From contig JBBDNK010000011.1 in NCBI GenBank assembly GCA_040877625.1, positions 68,437-132,436 on the forward strand: a DNA stretch of 64,000 nt, given 5' to 3'. The notes below the pieces were generated by a model, which searched no databases, was not told where the DNA came from, and saw only the letters and a program-made list of their open reading frames with translations. Position numbers and translations under genes: made by a program. Position 1 is the first letter of the stretch; every line of letters starts with the position of its first letter. The stretch comes from Methylonatrum sp040877625 (lineage in GTDB: Bacteria; Pseudomonadota; Gammaproteobacteria; Nitrococcales; Aquisalimonadaceae). Positions 1 to 8,586 of the stretch are shown here, piece after piece.

Positions 1-75
1 TACATTGCCCGCATCGGGTCCCGAACCGGCGTCAACACCAGGGTGGGTCTGCACAAGGAAGAACAGCTGATTCAT
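1..75 (-). CDS. Possible 5' part of an unknown gene downstream of nagZ
   Basis: An open frame of 25 codons starts at ATG 75 and runs off the left edge of the window. It begins M-N-Q-L-F-F-L-V-Q-T-H-P-G and contains no stop. It lies 27 nt downstream of the nagZ stop on the same strand, so it could be the next gene of that operon. Only a weak GGAT-like ribosome site precedes the ATG. I do not recognise the product. The call rests on position and an uninterrupted frame only. Confidence 0.3.
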   Translation of the reverse strand, partial: MNQLFFLVQTHPGVDAGSGPDAGNV

Positions 76-102
76 CGTCGGTAATCATCCGCCCATGCCT
101 GT

Positions 103-1143
103 TCAGCCCGTGCCCAGGGCGTCCAGCAACTGGCGAGCCCTGATCCAGTCGGTCGACTGCCGCAAACCGGGCAGATCGAACTGGTTTATCCTGCCGCGAA
201 GCCTTGCAATGCGTCTGGACGCAGTCGGATCCGGTTCCGCATCCATGGCATCAAGCACATCCTGTATAACGTCGAGTTGATTACACAGCATGACCAAATC
301 GACACCCGCCTCCAACGCGACGCGGGCACGCGCGGCCAGATCGCCAATTGCGGCGGCCCCCTCCATGCCGAGATCATCGGCAATGACAACGCCATCGTAG
401 CCGAGATCCTCCCGCAGTACCGAGGTCACCCAGTATCGGGAGAAGCTTGCCGGCCGGATATCCGCTTCCGGATAAGCGACATGGGCGGTCATCAGCGCAT
501 CCATCACACCAGCCTGAAGCAGCGCCTCGAAGGGTCGGATGTCGCTGCCGCGAAGCTCCAGCTCCGGGCGGTCGTCGACCGGCAGTTCCAGATGCGAGTC
601 CGGCGCCACGCCACCATGTCCGGGGAAATGCTTGCCGGTGGCGCGCATGCCGGCCTGGTGCATGCCCTCGACCATGGCCATGGCCAGCGCCGACACCACC
701 ACCGGATCCCGATGCAGTGCGCGGTCGCCGATAACGTCGCTAATGCCGCGGTCAAGATCCAGCACCGGGGCAAAGCTCAGGTCCACGCCCACGGCCAGCA
801 GCTCAGACGCCATCAGCCAGCCAAAGGCCCTGGCACTGTCCAGCGCGGCCCGCGGATCCCGATCATGGAGGACGCCAAGCCGTCCCGCCGGCGGCAACCG
901 CGTGAACGGTTCACGGAAACGCTGAACGCGGCCGCCTTCCTGATCCACGCCTACCAGCAGCACAGGCGTTCTGACCGCGTGGATGGCCGCGGTCAGCAGC
1001 GCAAGCTGGTCGGGGTCCCGGTAGTTCCGGGAAAACAGGATAACGCCGGCAATCTGCGGATGGCGCAGCAGGTTCTCTTCCCGCGGTGACAACTGCGTAC
1101 CTGCGATTCCGACCATCAGCTGGCCTGGCCCAGGCTCTGTCAT
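103..1143 (-). CDS. nagZ: Beta-N-acetylhexosaminidase NagZ
   Basis: A 346-residue family 3 glycoside hydrolase that removes terminal GlcNAc from cytoplasmic GlcNAc-anhydroMurNAc muropeptides during peptidoglycan recycling. Visible signatures are VDQEGG (residues 67-72), the KHFPGHG motif (171-177) with the catalytic His, D182-S-H, and IADDLGM near 255-260 with the likely nucleophile D256. Length matches the family (about 340). A longer upstream frame exists, but ATG 1143 has a good GGGAGG ribosome site 5-6 nt upstream and gives the normal N-terminus. It follows an L,D-transpeptidase gene by 35 nt on the same strand, so the two probably form a cell-wall recycling operon. There is no signal peptide, as expected for a cytoplasmic enzyme. 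Confidence 0.95.
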   Translation of the reverse strand: MTEPGPGQLMVGIAGTQLSPREENLLRHPQIAGVILFSRNYRDPDQLALLTAAIHAVRTPVLLVGVDQEGGRVQRFREPFTRLPPAGRLGVLHDRDPRAALDSARAFGWLMASELLAVGVDLSFAPVLDLDRGISDVIGDRALHRDPVVVSALAMAMVEGMHQAGMRATGKHFPGHGGVAPDSHLELPVDDRPELELRGSDIRPFEALLQAGVMDALMTAHVAYPEADIRPASFSRYWVTSVLREDLGYDGVVIADDLGMEGAAAIGDLAARARVALEAGVDLVMLCNQLDVIQDVLDAMDAEPDPTASRRIARLRGRINQFDLPGLRQSTDWIRARQLLDALGTG

Positions 1144-1178
1144 GTTTCCTCCCGTACTCAACATAAGGGCTCCCGGAC

Positions 1179-1805
1179 TCATCCGATCCAGACGCGGGTA
1201 CCCGCGGGTACCCGATCGTGCAGTTCCAGCACATCGGCGTTTCGCATGCGAATACACCCTTTGGAGCCCGGAACCCCGAGGGGCAACGAATCCGGGCAAC
1301 CATGAAAATAAATGAAACGCCGCATGGTATCGACATTGCCCAGCCGGTTATAGCCTCGCTCCAGGCCGCTGAGCCATAGAATACGGGTGAGAATCCAGTC
1401 TCTGCCGGGTTGCCGCTCCATGAGGACCGGGGTCCAGATTTCGCCGGTCCAGCGCCTTCCTTTGAAAACGGCGCCCGACGGGCAGCCTTCACCGATACGG
1501 GCGCGAATAACGTGCCAGCCGCGTGGCGTGCAGCCGGAACCGTCGCGCTCTCCGGGGCCCGCGGCGGCGGTGGACACGGGGTAATGCTGCAGCAGGCGCT
1601 CGCCCTGCCGCAGTTCGACGCTCTGGGCGTTCAGGTCCACCTTGAGCCAACGGGAATCGGGAACGTTCCCGGGCATGTCAGGACGCATTTCCGGCCCGGT
1701 CGGGACAGATGTGGGCTTGGGTTTCCGCGGCCACCGGGCCTCCTCATCTTGCTCAGCTGCCCATGGTAGCCTAATGACAACCCACCTTGGGAGTTTCTGA
1801 TTCAT
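1179..1805 (-). CDS. L,D-transpeptidase (YkuD domain)
   Basis: A 208-residue protein with a YkuD catalytic domain in its C-terminal two thirds. The motif runs from H168 (FHGC) to S181-K-G-C184-I-R186, giving the catalytic Cys184 with the conserved His and Arg. The family forms 3-3 peptidoglycan cross-links or attaches lipoproteins to peptidoglycan. There is no clear signal peptide or LysM domain, unlike the larger ErfK/YbiS type; this small form is common in Pseudomonas-like genomes. ATG 1805 is preferred (GGAGAGG upstream), with a GTG two codons earlier as alternative. It lies directly upstream of nagZ. Confidence 0.88.
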   Translation of the reverse strand: MNQKLPRWVVIRLPWAAEQDEEARWPRKPKPTSVPTGPEMRPDMPGNVPDSRWLKVDLNAQSVELRQGERLLQHYPVSTAAAGPGERDGSGCTPRGWHVIRARIGEGCPSGAVFKGRRWTGEIWTPVLMERQPGRDWILTRILWLSGLERGYNRLGNVDTMRRFIYFHGCPDSLPLGVPGSKGCIRMRNADVLELHDRVPAGTRVWIG

Positions 1806-1917
1806 GGTCACCTCTCCAGAGACTGCGGCGCGGCGCTTTAATGACTGCTAGAATTCCGTCTTTTTCCGGCGGCGTCGCCCGCCTCCATGGAATTCGGAGA
1901 ACATCAGGACACACATC

Positions 1918-2622
1918 ATGAAAAGACTCGTTCTACTTCGCCACGGACAGAGCACCTGGAACCTGGAGAATCGCTTCACCGGCTGGCACGACGTCGACCT
2001 GAGCGACCGCGGCCGGGAGGAAGCGGCTGCAGCCGGTCGTCTGCTGGCCAGCCACGGCATCCGCTTCGACCTCGCCTTCACCTCGGTGCTCAAACGCGCC
2101 ATCCGCACGCTGTGGATCGCACTGGACGAAATGGACCTGATGTGGATACCCGTCACCAAGGCGTGGCAGCTCAATGAGCGCCACTACGGAGCACTCACCG
2201 GCCTGAACAAAGCGGAGACGGCGGATAAGTACGGCAAGGAACAGGTACACATCTGGCGTCGCAGCTACGGCACGCCGCCGCCGCCGCTGGCCGAGGACGA
2301 CGATCGTCACCCCGGACGGGACCCGCGTTACCGCAAGCTGTCTCCCGAGCAACTGCCGGCGACCGAGTCCCTGGAGACCACACTCGAGCGGGTGCTTCCC
2401 TACTGGGAGAGCACCATCGCACCGGCGGTCCGGGACTACGACAATGTGCTGATCGCCGCCCACGGCAACAGTTTGCGCGCCCTGATCAAGCACCTGCGCG
2501 GGCTCGACGATGATGCAATCATGGAAGTCGAAATTCCCACCGGTGACCCCCTGGTGTTCGAGCTGCGGGACGATCTGTCGGTGGCGGACAGCTACTACCT
2601 GCGTGAGAAGAGCCTGGCCTGA
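1918..2622 (+). CDS. gpmA: 2,3-bisphosphoglycerate-dependent phosphoglycerate mutase
   Basis: A 234-residue histidine phosphatase-fold enzyme interconverting 3- and 2-phosphoglycerate in glycolysis and gluconeogenesis. The N-terminus carries LLRHGQSTWN with phosphoacceptor His9. E87 (NERHYGALTG) is the usual proton donor region, and AAHGNS holds the second His (H182). The WRRSY stretch is typical of the dPGM subfamily, and length fits (about 230-250). AGGA lies 8 nt before the ATG. It is divergent from the L,D-transpeptidase gene with about 110 bp between them. Confidence 0.96.
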   Translation: MKRLVLLRHGQSTWNLENRFTGWHDVDLSDRGREEAAAAGRLLASHGIRFDLAFTSVLKRAIRTLWIALDEMDLMWIPVTKAWQLNERHYGALTGLNKAETADKYGKEQVHIWRRSYGTPPPPLAEDDDRHPGRDPRYRKLSPEQLPATESLETTLERVLPYWESTIAPAVRDYDNVLIAAHGNSLRALIKHLRGLDDDAIMEVEIPTGDPLVFELRDDLSVADSYYLREKSLA

Positions 2623-2659
2623 TTCGAGAGGCGCCTAGCGTTCTTCACATTCTTCAAGC

Positions 2660-3139
2660 ATGACGCCGCTCACCTGGATTCTGGCCATTCTCCTCGTCAT
2701 CGCCGGCCTGGCGGGACTGGTGCTGCCCGCCCTGCCCGGGCCGCTGCTGCTGTTCGCCGGCCTATGGATGGCCGCGTGGGCTGAGGGTTTCATCTACGTT
2801 GGCACCAAGACACTGATACTCCTCGGCGCCATGGCCGCCCTGGCTTCGCTGGCGGACTTCGTGGCAGGCGCCTTCGGCGCGCGTCGCTACGGCGCCTCGC
2901 CCCGTTCTGTCGGGGGTGCGGCCCTTGGCGCGGTGGTGGGCATCTTCTTCGGTCTACCCGGCCTGCTACTGGGGCCGTTTGTCGGTGCTCTGCTGGGGGA
3001 GCTATCCGCGCGCAGGAATCTCATTGCCGCGGGCCGCGCGGGCTGGGGCGCCACTCTGGGGCTACTTATCGGAACAGCGGCGAAGCTCGCGCTTGGGTTC
3101 GCGATGGTGGGGATATTCCTGGTTGTACGGTTTGTCTGA
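2660..3139 (+). CDS. DUF456 family membrane protein
   Basis: A 159-residue, very hydrophobic protein with about four to five membrane segments and many Gly/Ala residues. The LPALPGPLLLFAGL stretch near residues 22-35 and the repeated GLPGLLLGPFVGALLGEL stretch near 99-116 match the DUF456 family of inner-membrane proteins, whose function is unknown. It begins 37 nt after gpmA on the same strand and may be co-transcribed. No convincing ribosome site is visible before the ATG, so the start is less certain than the frame. Confidence 0.8.
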   Translation: MTPLTWILAILLVIAGLAGLVLPALPGPLLLFAGLWMAAWAEGFIYVGTKTLILLGAMAALASLADFVAGAFGARRYGASPRSVGGAALGAVVGIFFGLPGLLLGPFVGALLGELSARRNLIAAGRAGWGATLGLLIGTAAKLALGFAMVGIFLVVRFV

Positions 3140-3237
3140 GCGACTAATACCAAACGTTCCGGGGCAACCATTCATGTGCTCTTCATCGACCTGGATGGAT
3201 TCAAAAAAGACATCAAAAATGGCCCGCCGCAAGCGAG

Positions 3238-4548
3238 CTACCAGAGGCTATTGCCGAACCAGTGGGCGGTGAGGACCGTGGTGGTGCCCCGGTGGAGGTC
3301 GAGGTTCTGTTCGCTGCCGCCAACCACCCGACCGGCGTTGTCTAGGAGCTCCATCCGCAGAACGTGCCGCCCGGGCGGCACCTGCATCCGGGCCAGGTGC
3401 AGTCGATCAGGCAGGGTGCGCCAGGTGCGCGTATCGGCATTTTCCAGAAAGGTACCCACGAGATTCACCAACAGCGCCAAGCCCTGGTTGTCCCGCTCCA
3501 CGCGTCGGGTCATCTCGTTTCTGGCCACGTTTCGAGTCACCGCCCGCGCGAGCAGGCCCGGTATCTGAGCGGATAGCCAGGCGTCGGCCGCCGCGGAAAC
3601 ATCTTCCACGGCATCACCATCCGTCTGCACCCCGTCCGCCACCAGCCTGATTCGGGACAAACGGGTAGGCCTGGCCTCCAGTGCGGGCAATGAAACACGG
3701 ATCAGACGGTTCTCGCTTGGATGCCCGATCACCACGGACTCCTCCCGCAACCGCGGGGCGAAGCCGTCATGCACCACCAGCACCACCGTGGCCCGGTCCG
3801 GGCGCGTATCCAGTGCCGCCCACTCCTGAATACCAAAGGTCTCGGCGTAACTGTTCCGTTCCTCGATCAGCTCGAGATAATCCGTCAAGCGCAGCAAGCT
3901 GTATTGCAGATCACGCGGTATCGGTTGGCGGTATTGCGTGTAGCTTTCGTAGGCCTTGCGATAGGCGATCAGCGCGTCGCTCCAGTCTTCATTGGCCTCG
4001 AAAATCAACCCGCTGATATAGCGCGGAAAGGCATCACCTCCGTGCGGAGCGCGATGATTGGCGGGGTCAACGCGGCGCAGACCGAGATCGATCTGCAAGG
4101 CCTCCACCCGTGCCTCTTCAAGCCGCCCCGCTTGCAGGAAATTGAGCGCCTGATACGCGTGCAGAAGCAGGTGCTCATGAACCGGAGGCTTGTAACTGCC
4201 GCTGTCTTCGGCAATGGCCCAGGTGGCCAGACTCTCACTGATGCTGATGGGTTGCAGTTGTCCGATCGCGGTTTTCGCCTGCTCGAACGCCGCGATGCTG
4301 CCGTCGATGTCACCGGCCATGCGCAGCAGCATGCCCCGGTTGAGCAGATACAGGGCCTGATTCCGCCCGGAGGCCGCCAATGGCTCGAGCGCGGTCAACG
4401 CCTGCTCGGTACGGCCCTGCTGCAATTCGGCATCGACGCGATCGAACAGGGCACCGCGACTGGCACAGCCGGACACGGCAAGCGCCAGCAGCACCACCCC
4501 GCAGGCGCGCGCCGGCCGACGCAGTTCCCCATGCAACCAGGATCTCAT
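3238..4548 (-). CDS. TPR-containing lipoprotein of the LpoB locus (COG3014-like)
   Basis: A 436-residue lipoprotein precursor: an N-terminal signal ends in the lipobox AVSGC (Cys28), followed by tetratricopeptide-like helical repeats over roughly residues 35-230. A C-terminal beta-rich part (about 245-436) ends HRGTTTVLTAHW. This architecture resembles the COG3014 lipoproteins encoded next to lpoB in many gammaproteobacteria; their role is not established. It starts 23 nt downstream of lpoB on the same strand, so the two are almost certainly co-transcribed and may act together at the outer membrane. Confidence 0.8.
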   Translation of the reverse strand: MRSWLHGELRRPARACGVVLLALAVSGCASRGALFDRVDAELQQGRTEQALTALEPLAASGRNQALYLLNRGMLLRMAGDIDGSIAAFEQAKTAIGQLQPISISESLATWAIAEDSGSYKPPVHEHLLLHAYQALNFLQAGRLEEARVEALQIDLGLRRVDPANHRAPHGGDAFPRYISGLIFEANEDWSDALIAYRKAYESYTQYRQPIPRDLQYSLLRLTDYLELIEERNSYAETFGIQEWAALDTRPDRATVVLVVHDGFAPRLREESVVIGHPSENRLIRVSLPALEARPTRLSRIRLVADGVQTDGDAVEDVSAAADAWLSAQIPGLLARAVTRNVARNEMTRRVERDNQGLALLVNLVGTFLENADTRTWRTLPDRLHLARMQVPPGRHVLRMELLDNAGRVVGGSEQNLDLHRGTTTVLTAHWFGNSLW

Positions 4549-4571
4549 CGCGACACGACCGCGGCCGCGGC

Positions 4572-5183
4572 TCAGGACCGGAACAGGCCGCGACGGATCA
4601 CCTTGCGGATCTGCTTTTGACCAACCCAGACCCGGGTGTTGTCAGCCAGGCTGGTGAGTGCCAGATCCACCTGGTAATAGGCCACCTCGGTGCGCCCTTC
4701 CGTATCCATGATGGTGTTGATGGTGCCGGTCAGAATATAGTCGGCACCTTCCTCCTGCCCGGCCTGGCTGCGGGTTTCCTCTCTGACGTTGCCCAACTGA
4801 TCGGTACGCTCGTCGCGAATGGCGTCGCGCTCCGATCCGCTGGCCACGAAGGTGACCCGGCCGGAGTTGATGAGCTCTCGCTCGATATCGCGAATGAAGG
4901 TATTGACGTTGATATGTTCGTGGCTGAGGTTGCGAACCTGTCCGACGATCACGGTGGGGTTGTTGCCGGCTCTGCCCTGATGCCGGTCGATCCAGCCGCG
5001 GCTGATCATGTCCTCGATCATCTCGCTGGAGACCAGTCTTGAATCAGTGTCATTCCAGCGGCCACTGATGTCCTGCTCCTCCTCCATCCCGATCCGGTCC
5101 ACCTGCGTGGCGCAGCCGGCCAGTACCAGCATCATGGCGACCATTATCGTGGCCAGTCCGTTTACACGCGTTGCAATCATCAT
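4572..5183 (-). CDS. lpoB: Penicillin-binding protein activator LpoB
   Basis: A 203-residue outer-membrane lipoprotein precursor with signal peptide and lipobox VLAGC (Cys24). The rest forms an LpoB-type globular domain. Recognisable blocks are NPTVIVGQVRN (residues 75-85), HINVNTFIRDIERELINSG, and ADYILTGTINTI. LpoB reaches through the periplasm to stimulate PBP1b. Two consecutive ATG codons (5183 and 5180) are possible starts, with GGGAGG upstream fitting the first. It heads a two-gene operon with the TPR lipoprotein. Confidence 0.88.
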   Translation of the reverse strand: MMIATRVNGLATIMVAMMLVLAGCATQVDRIGMEEEQDISGRWNDTDSRLVSSEMIEDMISRGWIDRHQGRAGNNPTVIVGQVRNLSHEHINVNTFIRDIERELINSGRVTFVASGSERDAIRDERTDQLGNVREETRSQAGQEEGADYILTGTINTIMDTEGRTEVAYYQVDLALTSLADNTRVWVGQKQIRKVIRRGLFRS

Positions 5184-5487
5184 CCTTACAGCCCTCCCGG
5201 ACCTATTTCGTTTGTCTTGGATTGACCCGGCAAACCTATTAACGGTTCCGATCGGCAGAGTCTAAGGCGTCAGCCGCGAATCCGGAACGATCAGTTTCGC
5301 ATTCCCCCAGCCGGTTCAGCATGCCCCGCAGATACTGAACCGAAGCTGAATACTTCACCAGCCGGCAGGTGCAGTTGCCTATCTACAATAGGTAATACGA
5401 ATCATTCTCATTGACACTCGCAAAAACAACAACTACCCTCGCACTGCCAACCAAATCAATTCGAACCAAGTCAGAGGGCATACAATC
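5184..5487. other. Intergenic control region between lpoB and the FecA-like receptor
   Basis: A 304-bp divergent gap. It must hold the promoters of lpoB (leftward) and of the TonB-dependent receptor (rightward). The only motif I can support is a Fur-box-like sequence at 5391-5409 near the receptor. No ORF, RNA gene or terminator is recognisable. Confidence 0.6.
5391..5409 (+). promoter_or_regulatory. Fur box
   Basis: GGTAATACGAATCATTCTC matches the classical 19-bp Fur consensus at 14 of 19 positions by eye, including the central AATCATT. It lies 78 nt upstream of the receptor start codon, where iron-loaded Fur would block transcription. The downstream gene encodes an iron-siderophore type receptor, which supports the assignment. 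Confidence 0.7.
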
Positions 5488-7770
5488 ATGTCAAAAACCG
5501 ACCTGCCTCGCCGCCTCGGGGGTATCGGGGGGATCGTGCTGCTGGCCTGTGCCGGCGCAACCGGCAAAGTCCTGGCACAGGAGACGGAAAGCGGTTCATC
5601 CAGCCGGGCGCTGGAACGCATCACCATCACCGGTGACCCTGACCGCATTCAGGAAATACCGGGCTCCGCGCAATCTCTGGACAGGGAACAGCTCGACCGC
5701 TTCAGTCACGGGGATGCCCACCGTGTGCTACGGCAGATTCCAGGCATCAACATCCAGGAGGAAGAAGGCTTCGGACTGTTCCCGAATATCGGCATGCGCG
5801 GTGGGCGCGTGGAACGCAATACGCGCATTACCGTCATGGAGGACGGCGTACTGATCGCGCCGGCACCCTACTCCGCTCCCGCCGCCTATTATTTCCCGCC
5901 CATCGGGCGTATGGACAGCGTGGAAGTGCGCAAGGGCTCCAGCTCCATCAAGTACGGTCCGTATACGACCTCCGGCGCGCTCAACATGCTCTCCACGCCG
6001 ATTCCCACGGAGAATTTCGCAGCCAAGGCAGATGTCCTTTTCGGTAGCAACAACGGCCGGCGCAACCATGTCTGGCTCGGCGGCAGCGACGACCAGTGGG
6101 GCTGGCTGGTGGAGGGGTACACCCAGTCCAGCGACGGCTTCAAGGACCTGGATACCCCCAGGCGCTCGGGCAATAACATGCCCGACGACAATACCGGTTT
6201 CGATCAACGCAGTCTGATGGGCAAACTGCGCTGGAACACGGCACCCACGACGCCGGTTTATCAGGAAGTGGAAGTCAAGGCCGGCGTCAACGACATGAAC
6301 GCCAACGAAAGCTATCTCGGCCTGACGCTGGATGACTTCCGCGACGATCCCTATCGCCGCTATGCCGGCTCTGGGGCAGACGCCATCAACACCGAGCACC
6401 AGCAATTCCAGCTCCGTCATTACATCGCACCCACCGACAACGTGGACATCACCACGACCGCCTATTACAACCAGTTTGCTCGTAACTGGTACAAGCTGGG
6501 CAGCGTTCAGAACACGCCGGGGGCGAACAACCGCGGAATCAGCAGCATACTCAGCGATCCGGACGACCCGAACAATGCCGGTGCGTTCGACTGGATTACC
6601 GGCAACGGCCAGGCCGGCCAGGTCGGCTTCGTCCGCGCCAACAATCGCGAGTACTACTCGAAAGGCGTTCAGAGCCAGCTCGGTTACCTGTTCAACACCG
6701 GTGACATCGCCCACGAACTGGAAGTCGGCCTGCGTTATCACATGGATGAGGAAGACCGCCTGCAGTGGGAAGACGAATACGAGATGCAGAACGGCTCCAT
6801 GGTTCTGACCAGCAGGGGCACGCCGGGCTCGCAGACCAATCGCGTGACCGACGCCCGTGCGCTCGCCGCCTTTGCCCAGGACACCATGCGCTTCGGCAAC
6901 TGGACGGTGGTGCCCGGGCTGCGCTACGAGCAGATCCGCATCAAGGAGGAACGCTTCCAGGACGGTGCCAACCCGGACCGCAGCGTCACCACGGCGACCA
7001 ACCGCGCCGATTACGACGTACTCATTCCAGGCATTGGCGCCACCTATCAGCTCTCGCCGGAATGGAGCGTGCTGGCGGGCGTCCACCGCGGATTCGCGCC
7101 CACCGGAGCCGGTAGCGACGGAGAGGAGGAACGCAGCACCAACTATGAGGCCGGCTTCCGTTACCGCACCGGCAATCTGCGCTCGGAAGCCATTGGCTTC
7201 TTCAACAAGTACTCCAACCTCGTAGGCACCTGCACCGCTGCCAGCGGCGGCGGCTGCGATATCGGCGATACCTTCAGTGGCGGCAAGGTCGACGTGTACG
7301 GCCTGGAAGCACTGGCGCTCTACGATCTCGGCGCGGCTCGCGGGCTGGGCATGAACATTCCGCTCAGCATTGCCTATACCTGGACGCAGACAGAGTTCAA
7401 GGAAGCGGGTGATTTCGGCTATGCCCCCTGGGGCGACGTGCAGCGGGGCGATGAACTGCCGCAGGTGCCCGAGCATCAGATCACTGCCAGCGCCGGCGTG
7501 ATCAACGGGCCGTGGGCAGGCAATGTGGCCGTCAACTACGTGGCCGCCGCCCGCGCCACCGCGGGCAGCGGCTCCATTCCCAGAGACGACAAGCTGGAAT
7601 CCCGGGTGCTCGTGGATGTTGCCGGTGAATATGCATTTACCGACAACGTCAAGGCTTTTGGCAGCGTCGAAAATCTGCTGGATGAAGAGTACGTGGCGGG
7701 CTGGCGTCCAGCCGGTGCGCGGCCGGGCATGCCGCGCACATTCTGGGCCGGTATGAAAGTGCGTTACTGA
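5488..7770 (+). CDS. TonB-dependent receptor, FecA-like (ferric citrate/siderophore type)
   Basis: A 760-residue outer-membrane receptor. A signal peptide ends near residue 31 (VLAQ), followed by the TonB-box-like ERITITG and then a plug domain (about 45-170) with the FecA-type segment EDGVLIAPAPYSAPAAYYFP. The rest is a 22-strand-type beta-barrel ending in KVRY, with the terminal aromatic residue of outer-membrane barrels. The family imports Fe(III)-citrate or related chelates using TonB energy. There is no FecA signalling extension before the TonB box and no fecIR pair nearby, so control is probably by Fur alone through the upstream box. A strong terminator follows. Confidence 0.9.
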   Translation: MSKTDLPRRLGGIGGIVLLACAGATGKVLAQETESGSSSRALERITITGDPDRIQEIPGSAQSLDREQLDRFSHGDAHRVLRQIPGINIQEEEGFGLFPNIGMRGGRVERNTRITVMEDGVLIAPAPYSAPAAYYFPPIGRMDSVEVRKGSSSIKYGPYTTSGALNMLSTPIPTENFAAKADVLFGSNNGRRNHVWLGGSDDQWGWLVEGYTQSSDGFKDLDTPRRSGNNMPDDNTGFDQRSLMGKLRWNTAPTTPVYQEVEVKAGVNDMNANESYLGLTLDDFRDDPYRRYAGSGADAINTEHQQFQLRHYIAPTDNVDITTTAYYNQFARNWYKLGSVQNTPGANNRGISSILSDPDDPNNAGAFDWITGNGQAGQVGFVRANNREYYSKGVQSQLGYLFNTGDIAHELEVGLRYHMDEEDRLQWEDEYEMQNGSMVLTSRGTPGSQTNRVTDARALAAFAQDTMRFGNWTVVPGLRYEQIRIKEERFQDGANPDRSVTTATNRADYDVLIPGIGATYQLSPEWSVLAGVHRGFAPTGAGSDGEEERSTNYEAGFRYRTGNLRSEAIGFFNKYSNLVGTCTAASGGGCDIGDTFSGGKVDVYGLEALALYDLGAARGLGMNIPLSIAYTWTQTEFKEAGDFGYAPWGDVQRGDELPQVPEHQITASAGVINGPWAGNVAVNYVAAARATAGSGSIPRDDKLESRVLVDVAGEYAFTDNVKAFGSVENLLDEEYVAGWRPAGARPGMPRTFWAGMKVRY

Positions 7771-7824
7771 CCGACTCGTCCCTCCCGACGTGTCGTAATG
7801 ACCGGGGCTCCCTCCCCGCATTTC

Positions 7825-7854
7825 AGCCGCATGCCCTGCATGCGGCTTTTTTTT
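7825..7854 (+). terminator. Rho-independent terminator of the FecA-like receptor gene
   Basis: A perfect 10-bp stem (AGCCGCATGC, 7825-7834) with a CCT loop pairs with 7838-7847 and is followed by eight T residues (7847-7854). It lies 54 nt after the receptor stop codon. The last bases of the opposing zapG gene overlap the T-run. No T-run exists on the other strand, so it terminates rightward transcription only. Confidence 0.92.
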
Positions 7855-8443
7855 ATCGCTCGCCCTTGCCCGTATCCCGACGCTCGGTGCTGGTATCCGC
7901 CGATCCATCCACCGCCTTCTCCGAGTCAAGGGGCGCCGAGCGCTCTTCCGGTTCCGCCTCCGCGCTTGCTTGCGCTCCTGTCGGGTCCGTGGAGGACGAT
8001 TCCGGCGGTGGTGGCTCGGCCTCGGTCGGGTCGGCCGACGCCGGTTCAGGGTCGGGCGCCGGCGGCGCGGTTTTCTCCTCCTGCGCGGCATCGGCGTCCG
8101 GCGTTCCTCCGGCGGCGTCGGTATCCAGTCTCTCCTGCAATTGCCGCTTTTCGGGACGGGCGGAAAGCAGAGTCGCGTCCGGCCCCAGCCCGAGACGCTG
8201 GGAGCCGGCCGCCAGGTGTTCATACAGTGCCCGGTACCCGCCCGTGACCTCATTGAACAGATGTGCGGTTTTCTCGAAATGGGTATTGACCTCTTCCCGA
8301 TACGTGCGCAGCTCCGTCCTCGCCGCGTCACGCTCGCGTTCCATGTCCCGAAGTCGCTCGGTACGAGGTGCCATGTAGCGGCCGGCAAAGAACGCGACGG
8401 CGATCGCAACCAGCAGAACGAGCAGCCAGATCACAGTGGACAT
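7853..8443 (-). CDS. zapG: ZapG/YhcB (DUF1043) cell-division and envelope protein
   Basis: A 196-residue protein with one N-terminal membrane segment (about 4-22), then a coiled coil rich in Arg and Glu. The family signature EVNTHFEKTAHLFNEVTGGY and the following LYEHLAAGS lie at about residues 50-81. The tail beyond about residue 100 is a low-complexity Pro/Glu/Ala-rich extension, longer than in E. coli YhcB (about 130 residues). YhcB tethers to the inner membrane and links division with envelope synthesis. The gene converges on the receptor and its stop codon lies within that gene's terminator. Confidence 0.88.
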   Translation of the reverse strand: MSTVIWLLVLLVAIAVAFFAGRYMAPRTERLRDMERERDAARTELRTYREEVNTHFEKTAHLFNEVTGGYRALYEHLAAGSQRLGLGPDATLLSARPEKRQLQERLDTDAAGGTPDADAAQEEKTAPPAPDPEPASADPTEAEPPPPESSSTDPTGAQASAEAEPEERSAPLDSEKAVDGSADTSTERRDTGKGER

Positions 8444-8586
8444 ATCCTTTCTCCATGCAACGAAGAGCCACGCGCCAGCACCACCGCGCGACTATCACCA
8501 ATAACGGCCCGGCCTGTATTCGTCAACCGGCTTGAGCCATACCGGCACATTGGCCCATGCTGGGCGCGCCAAGAGAGGACATCACG

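Noticed and set aside
5728..8409. A very long open frame (893 codons) antisense to the FecA-like receptor.
   Set aside because: The plus-strand gene has full family similarity, a signal peptide and a terminator. The antisense frame is a by-product of GC-rich codon use and gives no recognisable protein.
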